A DNA stretch of 64,000 nt from assembly GCA_003550325.1 (NCBI GenBank), contig QKWP01001747.1:12315-76314 (forward strand), given 5' to 3'. Below the pieces are notes generated by a model. It saw nothing but the letters and a program-made list of their open reading frames with translations. It searched no databases and had not been told where the DNA came from. Source of the stretch: Gigaspora rosea (lineage: Eukaryota > Glomeromycota > Glomeromycetes > Diversisporales > Gigasporaceae). Below are positions 37,316 to 46,852 of this stretch, in pieces. Position numbers and translations under genes: made by a program. Positions within the stretch are counted from its first letter, which is position 1. Each line of letters begins with the position of its first letter.

Positions 37316-37551
37316 ATGACCCGCAAGACCAAGGCTGAATCTGTTCCTTCTAATTTAGTGGCGCTTCAAAACTGAGTAATCGACTTTCAAGAAGAAACAT
37401 CAGATAAAAATCCTCCGTTGATTGAAGTTCTTCTAAATAATTTTACGACGTGAAAGTGAAAATGAACGAGTAGTAAGACAAAGAAATGGATTAAGATACG
37501 AGTTGAAGATTTTAGAATAAGAAAATAAGAAATTAGAAGAGTTGAAGAAAT
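37316..37551 (+). pseudogene. Short coding relic, unrecognised
   Basis: From ATG 37316 the frame reads MTRKTKAESVPSNLVALQN, meets a TGA, continues VIDFQEETSDKNPPLIEVLL, then shifts to a charged coiled-coil-like stretch (ENERVVRQRNGLRYELKILE) broken by further stops. The fragments sit in order on one strand, as expected for a decayed gene. No family is recognised and intron structure could explain part of it. Confidence 0.35.
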
Positions 37552-39213
37552 AAATGAGGGCCGTTCAAGTTGAAAGATGTTTATGAATTATTAATTTTTT
37601 CTGTGTCACCTTTCAGATCATTCTGATGAATACGTCGAAGATGGGAAAAGTGAGAAGTAATTTTCATGTGATAAAATAAATTTTCTTTTAAAAAAAACCC
37701 CCATAAAATGCCTTACAAGCTTTTGTTTTTTACTGGGGTAGTCTTCGTTATCTTGTAATGTGTGTTTTTGGATCTTCGTCATTTTTGCCATATTCCACAA
37801 AGCATATTGATGAATCTTCGTTACAGATTTTGTATTATTCCGTAATTACGTAACCTATAGTAACCTATAGCATATCATATTAAGTTTATTAGTGCGGATA
37901 GTACACCACAGCAAGAAAGACTTTATATAAAAAAAGATAAAAAATACTTCATGTGTTCGATTTCGGCCAACTCGATACATCATTTTTTATAATAATTGGT
38001 TGCTGCTGATTATTGACAGTTTTGATATTGTTTAATTTCTCAAATTGGCCTATTAAACCTATTTCGATTTCTTTGTCTAAATGTAATATTAAGCTTTCTA
38101 ACTTTTGACATTTTTTTTTGTCGTTAATTTAACTAGGTAAATAGTTTCTAATTGTTGGTAATCAACATGTCGCCCTCGGTTTTCCAATCTTATTTCCTTC
38201 AATGAAAAGTTTTGGTTAAAGTATGCCTAGATTGTTGGTACATTATTATTTGCTTAATCTTTCGTATTCATTAACCAAAGACATTTAGCGGTCTTGAGCG
38301 GGTTGGGATAGTTTTCTGTCTTTCAATTAATTCTATTTGTTTTTTGGACTGATATCGAATTGACATCACTTGAAAAAATCTGTTGTTTTTTTTGAGGATT
38401 TCCATTTCTATGTAAAAGAAATTGCCTAAAGTTGCCTAATAATGACGGAAATAAAATAAAAATAAACAGGCCGTAGCGAACAAATAGTCCAACACCGGTA
38501 ACAAATAGTTCCTAGTGTGCCAAAGTGAGGGATAAACAGGTAATCGATCTTCCAGTTGGTAAATAGTCCTCTGGCTCAATCCAACATCTCTTGAGGTTTG
38601 TAGCAACAGAAGCAACAAATAGTTGTTTTGTGGTGCATACAATATACAATCCTATCCTGTATACGTTATCTTTTATATAATACCACCAAACATGCCCTGG
38701 TGATATATTTGAGACATATATCCAATCAGAGTTACCGCTCCATATATGTATTGTTATATGATAATTTTTTTCATAGTATCACAAATTCGAAATTTGTGGC
38801 ATTAAAGATTTGAATTTCTCTTTCCCCAAAATTTGTATATAGTGATAGATCATCTTGTTTCATTTAACTTCTATTTCTATTTTTGTATAATGTATTCAAT
38901 GCTAGATAATTTGAGATAGAAGCTCATTCATGAACTACTTTTGACAAATGAAAATTCCCTTTGTCGCAAATGCATGGTATATATACGTGCAAAACAAGAG
39001 GTAAAAGGTTAATAATTTTAAATTATGTACTTTGATTTGAAAAAATAGTATAAAAGTATGATAAAAACCTGGGAGTTAATCAGTTGTTATACGCTTACGC
39101 GAACAATAACATATATTTATTGATCGTGATGTCTCAGATTCACGGGCGTTAATCAGATTGTGAAAAGCGAGCTGGTATTTAATAGTATAAATTTTTAATA
39201 CAGTAGACATGAG
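37552..39213. other. Intergenic DNA, no gene
   Basis: Short open frames at 37618-37800 (minus), 38436-38642 (minus) and 38628-38813 (plus) have no recognisable features. Nothing else supported. Confidence 0.35.
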
Positions 39214-39355
39214 CAGTGTTGTTTTGGGACAAGGATACGGACAACCGACAAAATTTTCATGTCATGGACAAGATTTATATTTATTGATTCTAATTGTTTA
39301 CAATCCTACTGTCAGCATTATTCGGCCTAAACTACGAGGCAAATTTTATACAGCT

Positions 39356-40418
39356 TAATGACTGGACTCGTGTTAACTCATGACTCGCGAATTAAACTAC
39401 GAAGAGTTACTCGAATCATTCGAATCATATGATCGAGATATTTTTCGAATTTTACTCGAGTTATTCGAGTCTCGTAAATATACTAATTTATCATACTATC
39501 ACAAATATAACAACAAAATACACTATGGGACCTCGCCTCGCTGCTCACATGGTCTACAGCTGATTCCTAGCATATCCTATTTTATTTCTCTTTCTTTGAT
39601 ATCCGAGCTGTTCGGTCGGGCTATCAAAGTACTTATCTTCGACATCCGGGTTGCCCACCCGGGCTATCGACCTGCCAATCATTACTAAATACCCCAAATA
39701 CAAAACACTTCCTTTTTCCTTGCAGTGGGAGGGTGGGCGTCAACGACGAAGCTAGACTTGCGTCGAGCTAGCAGCAAAGACAAAAGAGGGAGAACAAATT
39801 TCCATTTTTCCTCTTAATAATCATTAATATGACCTCATACTTACCGTCACAATCAATCAAATCGATACTCATCGCACAATACGCCATACTTACAATCGCT
39901 TATAACTGCCATTCAATCAATCGAGTCAATACAATACGTCATACGTACAATCTCTTATAACCGTCATTCAATCAATCGAGTCAATACAATACGTCATACT
40001 TACAAATCATCACTCAAAATCAAATCGATGCTCATCATACGATATCTCATACTTACATTCGATGTGGGTCGTGATCTCGTAACAAATGGATGCCTCGTGA
40101 CTTCGTTTACGGCATCTCAATATATTTCAAATTGCGAGTTACAAAAAAACAAGATACTTTACTTTGTGAGTTATAAAAAAAGCAAATAACAGATCAAAGA
40201 ATCGAACGATTTTAAACTCTATCCTTTTTAAAAATGGGTTTCTGACTTTGTTTTTTGAACTCCATATTTTTGAAATTAGTTAATTTTGACGGTCCTACTT
40301 GTAATATCATATAGATATTTAACTCACGAGTAATTCGCGAGTTAAAATTTCATGATTCAAATCGAACTCGAATTACTCGAGCCATGAGACTGTCACGAGT
40401 TGGCGAGTCCAGTCACTA
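39356..40418. mobile_element. Nested hAT-like element with perfect 8-bp target duplication, 1,063 bp
   Basis: The left end is taatgactggactcg. The right end, in reverse complement, is tagtgactggactcg. The flanks are both atacagct (39348-39355 and 40419-40426). Subterminal regions are rich in cgagt, actcg and gaattactcgag motifs. 39,840-40,060 contains tandem units of the type atcaatcgagtcaatacaata. The 102-residue frame at 39380-39688 overlaps the terminal repeats and is not credible. Inserted within the element at 39214. Confidence 0.85.
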
Positions 40419-40458
40419 ATACAGCTAAATGACTTCAATTCTTAATTCATTCTACTTA

Positions 40459-41244
40459 GGCCATTCAAAGTTGATTAGTTGGTTAACGTCAAATTTTGGT
40501 CTCAGGCGCGGGGTTTAAACAAACATATAAAATTAAACCTGCACAAAAAATACGCGGCAATCCTTTTTAAAATTTAATTTTTTTTAAAAAACCTTTATCG
40601 ATGGTTTCTCAACGACTACCAGATCAAATTCGATGCAAATTTTTTATTAAACTTGTAGTATGAAATTAAAAATTTTCAAAATTTTAATCAAAGGTTTCTC
40701 GACAACTAACGGCCAAACTTGATGAAATTTTTTTATTTAATTCATAAATTTCTAGAATTAAGATAAAAAAATTTCATCAAGTTTGACCTGATGGTTGTCG
40801 AAATTAGAAGTGCGGTTTTATTAAATTTTAAATCACTGTTTCTCGATGAAATTCGACAAAATTTTTTATTTGAATTCTGTAGATCTGTATATTTAAAATA
40901 AAATTTTTCATCGAATTTTGATCAGGTAGTTGAGAAATTTTTGTTTGAAGCTTAAAAATACAATTACCGGTACAGCTAAGATATTTAATATTTTTCAAAT
41001 ATTTCTCGATCACTGCCAGATCAATCTCAAAAAATTTTCATCGAATTTGATCTGGTAACCGTTGATAAAGCTTTTTTTAAAAAAATAATTCATAGTACAA
41101 CCAAAGTCATGAATTAAATTTCATTGGTCAGCTACAATTACATGAATAAGGATAATGTTGCGTTGTTTTTGGCTTGTTTAATTTCCGGGGACGGTTAGCC
41201 AAGAGTGGGGATGACGTTAACCAACTATTCAACTTTGAACGGTC
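40459..41244. mobile_element. Nested inverted-repeat element with internal hairpin array
   Basis: The left end ggccattcaaagttgattag runs into ttggttaacgtca. The reverse-complement right end is gaccgttcaaagttgaatag running into ttggttaacgtca, giving 33-base arms. The interior repeats, in alternating orientation, a unit combining a variant of ggtttctcgacaact with a variant of gatcaaattcgatgaaa (about 40,600, 40,685, 40,770 inverted, 40,830, 40,900 inverted, 41,035 inverted). No target duplication is clear and no frame is present. Confidence 0.7.
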
Positions 41245-41781
41245 TTATAAAATTTTAAACATATTCACTTCGGAATTACGATGATTCCATCCTTCAGAAT
41301 AATGATCCCAAGAATTTTGCCAACAAAATAACGTTTCCGGACTATGATTTACATAGTCCTGAAGGGTGATCTTATTGCCATGTAAATAAGTGAGATGAAC
41401 AGACAATGGGACTAAAATTAGCCAATTAAGTCTGCGAAAGGATTAATTAAAACATTAGAGTTTAGGATCGAATATCAGGATATCCTTCATCAGATCAGAC
41501 CTTGTAGGTTATTGAAACATGCGATTATATCTCTATTGCAGGTAATTTTGCTGGCCCGTTTGACGGACATGTCTTGGACATAGTTAAAAATTAGTGGGAC
41601 AATGTCTGTGTACAATACCTTGCTGGGACATCATGGCAGACATGGGACACAGGACATTGTCCGGGCTGTCCATGTCCTTGTAAAACTGGCGGGACAACGT
41701 CCGTGTACAACACTGGACATGGGCATACCTTTTGATTCAAAGGCATGCCCAGAGACATGCCCAGGGGCATACACAAGGGCA

Positions 41782-42552
41782 TAGTTGGTGGTAGAATTAC
41801 TGAATTACGGCAATTACGGCATTTTACCAGTGGTAGAATTAATTACGGCATAGCATCTAATTGGCGTAAAAATTATATGCCGTAATGCCGTAATGTCGCA
41901 ATGCCGCAATTCCGTAATGCCGTAATGCCGCAATAACACAATATCAGATATTGTAATAATGCGATACCGTAACTACAGTATAATATTATAATGTTATAAT
42001 TAAGTAACTACGTGACACCCAGTCACTCTAAACCGGAAACTGATGCATATGTTGTTATTTGCCATACAAGCATATTTACATTAATTAATCGATAAGCATA
42101 AAAGTTATTTAAAGTGTATTCTGCAGCAGAATACAATAGTTATAATAACTTTAAAACACGTAAGTACGCGTATGTATTTAGGCACGTATCGTCTTATATA
42201 AAACCATAAATGCTGTTAACAATGATGTCATTTCCGATCAATTACTCGCTAAAGACGTTCTCAAACAATGACTCTAATTGGCCAGAAAAAATAAATCACG
42301 ACGTTTAAGTCAAAATAAAACCTAGACTTACAAACCCCTTTTTTCATAGTCATTACATGTACTAAATCATCGAAAAAATATTTAATAATGCAGTACAGCA
42401 TTTTAACAAACGGTATTATAGCAGATAGTATGTATTTCTGCATTACGGCATTATGGCATTACGGCATTACGGCATTACGGCTTTACGGCTCACAGCAATT
42501 ACGGCAATTCCGTAACCGTATTAATTTGTAAAATTAATTCTACCACCAACTA
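41782..42552. mobile_element. Inverted-repeat element rich in attacggc units
   Basis: The left end tagttggtggtagaatta is mirrored by taattctaccaccaacta at the right end. Inside, gccgtaatgccg and gcattacggcattacgg units are clustered at both ends (41,800-41,960 and 42,435-42,515), with an AT-rich middle. The outer flanks carry similar but not identical sequence (acacaagggca and acacaagaggg), so the exact target duplication is ambiguous. A TA duplication is also possible. No coding. Confidence 0.7.
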
Positions 42553-44402
42553 TACACAAGAGGGCATGCCGATGAACCTCATGTCCCTCACCCTAACCCT
42601 AACCACTAACTAACCAATTACAACTCAATATCATGTGACTGTACTGTCCCTAGAGACTACACCAGCATTAGGGTATCCAGGATTATGCGATGTGAATAAT
42701 TTGCTACGTATTAAGGAAAAAGGCATAAAATGCAATGGGTGAGATGTAATTGGTGGATAGATGTCTGACAGGTGAAATTCAGAAAACTTCCGATGCAGAA
42801 AGTCCGAAATATTCTGAAGATTTCACAGAATTGCAAATCTAAATAAGAAATCGCATAATTCTCACCCATAGATAATTTGACCTCAATCGCACGCATAATT
42901 TACCCTAGCATAATTCTGGATCCGACCCAGCGTATCCAGCAAAACAGTGCAGATCAGAAAATCTCAAATTCATTTATGTTAGGATTAATGTTTGTATTAG
43001 ACTTAGACGATAGAAAGTATATAATAAAATTGTGCAAGGAATTTTTTTTTAAAGCACGAAAGGTGGTTTTTTATGCTAATTTTTGAGAAATAAGCGATTC
43101 ATGAAAAAATAAGCGGTTTGTTTTTACGCTAAATCATGATCATTTGTTGGCCGATTGTCCTTAGGCACTTCCCATTAAAATGGCAATATATTGAATAGTT
43201 TTTTTCAGCACAAAAAATACGTATTTTGATTATTGATCCGAAGCGTGGCGGAGGATCTTTTAGTGTCTATGCATGGTGATATCAAAATTACGTTTTTTGA
43301 TGCATTTTGGCCAAAAATTAGCGCCTTTTTTATTCTTAGATACATCATAAAAGATCGACTAAGTCAACGTTATTTGGAAATTTTTGTCTTCCCGCATGCG
43401 TGTGCAAATTTAGTGTAACAAATACAGTCCGGTGTTTTTCCATATTTGGTATTACCTAATATAGTAATGATTTACATTGCATGACCGCGTATCGATATTC
43501 TAGAATTTAGTGATCTTTCTTAAAATTGATTGGCTATATAATTTTGAAAGCGAAAAAAATTTAAGTTCAAAAATACATTAAACAAAAATTTTTTTAGCAT
43601 AGATTTCGTATGAGTTTCAGGTGGCGTAAAGTGATATAAATGTATTAAAAATTTAATTTTATATATAGAAATTATGATTGCAAATGGCATAAAGAACCGG
43701 GTTCTGTTTTTCAAGTATCGCATCTGTCAAATTGTTTAATTTATTGGCTCATTTATGTTATTTCAATCACCTGCCTGTTATTTCAAATTTCATTGTTATT
43801 TAAAATCAAAGGGTTTCTGTTTTAAAACCTACATTATATATGGGCGTTATTTCGAACTTCATTTCCATTTTTGTATAATGTATCGAATGTTAATTTTGAA
43901 AGGGAAACCTGTTCTACACGATGATTTTCATCTGACCTTCTCCTTTTCATTTAATTGGAATAGCACGTTTAAAGTGATAGCATGCTCAACGTGCTAATAT
44001 GTCCATATGGTAGCTTTATATAATTATTTTTTAGGTTCGGGATAGCACGTTCAACGTGCAGGCTTAAAATCATCTAGCATTATTACGACTAACGTGCTAG
44101 ATAGCGCGTATAATGTGTAGCCTAATTAACTTAAATGTATATAAACAAAAGAATTTGACTTCAATAAAGGCAGAGTTTTCCTCTTCATTTTACCCATAAA
44201 GTAAGCTGGTGTAAAGCCAAAAAAAACCAATATTCGTATTTTTTTCCTTCTACATTTATTTTCCTCGTAACTATTAGAGTTAGATCGGTCTTGTTATTAT
44301 AACTCTCCCAAATGATAGTTACGCTATGCTAATTTAGGAGTCACAATATTTGAGATAACTCCCATGTCTGTTATTTAGCAAATTAACAGTATATATGAGT
44401 GA
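42553..44402. other. Intergenic DNA with small inverted repeats
   Basis: 42,584-42,605 has ctcaccctaaccctaacc. A loose inverted pair (tatccaggattatgcgatg at 42,673; its counterpart cataattctggatccg at 42,910) may mark a 260-bp MITE. 43,965-44,125 holds several tagcacgtt/aacgtgcta inverted units. The open frames here (42877-43086, 43233-43418, 43755-43997) carry no recognisable domain. Confidence 0.4.
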
Positions 44403-44566
44403 CGCCAAGAGGAAGCCGGACCTTGGGCTTTCAAGTTTATTTACCAGACCTAGCCTTGATTAAAAACATATATGATTTGAAAATAAATTTAATTACATAC
44501 TATATGTGGTATAGTCAGGGCCAAGGCCAGTAAATAATAAACTCGAAGTCTGGTTTTTTCTTTGCG
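44403..44566. repeat. Inverted-repeat MITE candidate, about 164 bp
   Basis: Left arm gccggaccttgggctttcaa..tttaccagacctagcc (44,403-44,457) pairs with the right arm (44,514-44,566: ggccaaggccagtaa..gaagtctggtttttt) over about 50 imperfect bases. gccaagagaaagccgg at 34,693-34,708 resembles its start. No target duplication assigned. Confidence 0.5.
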
Positions 44567-44695
44567 TTTACTTCGCTTATATATCTTCGTAGATATTTGT
44601 GTTAAAGTCTAAAAGTTGCTGTTTAAAATACAATTATGGATGGTTAGTATTTTTAATTTAGTTTATTATTATTTAACTGTTACTTATATTTTTTT

Positions 44696-45523
44696 NNNNN
44701 NNNNNNNNNNNNNNNNNNNNNNNNNNNNNNNNNNNNNNNNNNNNNNNNNNNNNNNNNNNNNNNNNNNNNNNNNNNNNNNNNNNNNNNNNNNNNNNNNNNN
44801 NNNNNNNNNNNNNNNNNNNNNNNNNNNNNNNNNNNNNNNNNNNNNNNNNNNNNNNNNNNNNNNNNNNNNNNNNNNNNNNNNNNNNNNNNNNNNNNNNNNN
44901 NNNNNNNNNNNNNNNNNNNNNNNNNNNNNNNNNNNNNNNNNNNNNNNNNNNNNNNNNNNNNNNNNNNNNNNNNNNNNNNNNNNNNNNNNNNNNNNNNNNN
45001 NNNNNNNNNNNNNNNNNNNNNNNNNNNNNNNNNNNNNNNNNNNNNNNNNNNNNNNNNNNNNNNNNNNNNNNNNNNNNNNNNNNNNNNNNNNNNNNNNNNN
45101 NNNNNNNNNNNNNNNNNNNNNNNNNNNNNNNNNNNNNNNNNNNNNNNNNNNNNNNNNNNNNNNNNNNNNNNNNNNNNNNNNNNNNNNNNNNNNNNNNNNN
45201 NNNNNNNNNNNNNNNNNNNNNNNNNNNNNNNNNNNNNNNNNNNNNNNNNNNNNNNNNNNNNNNNNNNNNNNNNNNNNNNNNNNNNNNNNNNNNNNNNNNN
45301 NNNNNNNNNNNNNNNNNNNNNNNNNNNNNNNNNNNNNNNNNNNNNNNNNNNNNNNNNNNNNNNNNNNNNNNNNNNNNNNNNNNNNNNNNNNNNNNNNNNN
45401 NNNNNNNNNNNNNNNNNNNNNNNNNNNNNNNNNNNNNNNNNNNNNNNNNNNNNNNNNNNNNNNNNNNNNNNNNNNNNNNNNNNNNNNNNNNNNNNNNNNN
45501 NNNNNNNNNNNNNNNNNNNNNNN
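44696..45523. other. Assembly gap (828 N)
   Basis: An unbroken run of N. It abuts the 3' side of the Tc1-family element and probably hides that element's second terminal repeat and the missing 5' part of the interrupted gene at 46853. The long apparent open frames across it are artefacts. Confidence 0.95.
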
Positions 45524-46850
45524 AATTTTATAGGTAACACATAAGAGGCCAAATTTTACGTACGATTTTTATTTTATTATATTTTATATAATTACAAAAT
45601 AATTATATAAAATAAAATAAAATATTTATATTTACATTCCTAAAAAAAAAAAACCCTGGGTTATTTAATATTTACAGTACCATCCTCGGGCTTTATATAT
45701 TGTCTTTACTCGATTTGGCATACTACAGATAAGTGAACGAATATATTCAATTGATAAGTTATACCATTCCTCTTCTATAATTTTAACTAATTCTTCTAAC
45801 TTTGTAGGCATGGGTTTTCTGTTACGAACTGCAGAATCAAGACGTTCCCAAAGATTTTCAATCGGGTTAAGATCAGGGCTATACGGTGCCCAATTTAATA
45901 TATTAAAATTATGCGAATTCATCCACCATTCTGAATATGTAGATGTATGAATAGAAGCCAAATCTTGTTGAAAAATTAAATTTATTTCACCATGATGTTT
46001 TTCCATTAAAGAATTTGCCCAAGGAATAAAATATTTTGCAAGAATATCAACATAACTATCCGAATTCATATTACCCTTAATTCTTACTAACGGTCCAACG
46101 CCCCACCAACAAAAACAGCCCCAAAACATTACAGAACCACCACCAAACTTCATAGTCGTATTTATACAATCTTTATGATATTTTTCATTAACTCGACGCC
46201 AAGTTCTTTCACGACCATCTGCTTTGTGAAGACAAAACCTTGACTCGTCCGTAAAAACAACCATTTGCCATTCATTTACCCATTTTAAATGTTCACGGCA
46301 CCATTTTTTTCGCTCCAGTGCTTTTCTTTTGTCTAAAAGAGGTTTTCGACAGGCGACACAGTTTCTCCAACCTAAATTGTGGAGGTACTTTCGAATAGTT
46401 TTGGTGGTAAGCGTCGTATCATGTTGGACGTTGAATTCGTTAGTGATGACAGCCAAGGGTTCCTTCCGATTTTTTTTTGTAATACGAACTAAAGAGCGTT
46501 TGTCACGCGCAGAGAGAGCTTCGGGGCGACCAGGGCGTTTGTTCGGATGCTCTGAGCCTGTCTCTTCATATCGCTTAACAGTGTCATACACCGTTGATTT
46601 CGGGAGATCAAAAACTTTTGCAATGTCAAGTGGTTTAACACCACACAGGTAAGCGCCGGCAATACGGCTTCGTTGTTCTAGGCTTAATTCTTGGCGGGAG
46701 GGTTTTTTTATCATCAAAAACAATTAAAATTGTGTGTTAAAAAAAAACACAAGTGAAAAAAGACGTATGTACGTTAAAAAAAAGATTATCATACGTATAT
46801 GAAATTCCCGGTAGATCTGGAAATTTCCGGTGATTTACTTCCGATCACTG
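45524..46850 (-). mobile_element. Tc1/mariner element, one end visible
   Basis: The transposase gene is on the minus strand. The 5' end is at 46850, where the reverse complement reads cagtgatcggaagtaaatca and is followed outward by a TA (46851-46852), the expected target dinucleotide. The terminal repeat region continues inward to about 46,790. The opposite end is not seen: the sequence from 45524 has no matching repeat, so it is probably inside the adjacent N gap. The insertion interrupts a gene whose remainder begins at 46853. Confidence 0.8.
45665..46723 (-). CDS. Tc1-family transposase, apparently intact
   Basis: 352 residues, the usual length for the family, with no internal stop. Residues about 8-60 form the paired-like helix-turn-helix (LSLEQRSRIAGAYLCG, then LPKSTVYDTVKRY). 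A GRPE motif follows at about 64, the usual position of the minor-groove linker. The DDE catalytic core is complete: FTDESRF, QQDLASIHTS, and YSPDLNPIENLWERL with 34 residues between the second D and the E (D34E). The second motif usually reads QDNAPIH, and the N and P are replaced here, but the catalytic acid is kept. By family it cuts and pastes at TA sites. It could still be active if both terminal repeats exist. Confidence 0.92.
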   Translation of the reverse strand: MFLMIKKPSRQELSLEQRSRIAGAYLCGVKPLDIAKVFDLPKSTVYDTVKRYEETGSEHPNKRPGRPEALSARDKRSLVRITKKNRKEPLAVITNEFNVQHDTTLTTKTIRKYLHNLGWRNCVACRKPLLDKRKALERKKWCREHLKWVNEWQMVVFTDESRFCLHKADGRERTWRRVNEKYHKDCINTTMKFGGGSVMFWGCFCWWGVGPLVRIKGNMNSDSYVDILAKYFIPWANSLMEKHHGEINLIFQQDLASIHTSTYSEWWMNSHNFNILNWAPYSPDLNPIENLWERLDSAVRNRKPMPTKLEELVKIIEEEWYNLSIEYIRSLICSMPNRVKTIYKARGWYCKY

Positions 46851-46852
46851 TA

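Larger units (their letters stand above)
39214..41715. mobile_element. hAT-like element containing nested elements, 2,502 bp
   Basis: The left end is cagtgttgttttgggac. The right end reads gtacaacactg, so the inverted repeat is cagtgttgt, the same as the element at 24680. The flanking octamers are gacatgag (39206-39213) and gacatggg (41716-41723), seven of eight matching. gacatgtcc- and gggacaatgtc-type motifs fill the right subterminal region (41,560-41,715), again as in 24680. Two further elements (39356-40418 and 40459-41244) lie inside, so the outer element is older. No transposase frame remains. Confidence 0.65.

Noticed and set aside
40590..41060. CRISPR array
   Set aside because: Units alternate in orientation, are imperfect, have no regular spacers, and the genome is eukaryotic.
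41591..41784. Opposed 60-residue frames with repeated MPLGM-type sequence
   Set aside because: They are translation of gacatg/catgtc repeats at the end of a hAT-like element.
44616..45552. Two long open frames of about 300 residues on both strands
   Set aside because: They consist almost entirely of undetermined residues from the N gap.
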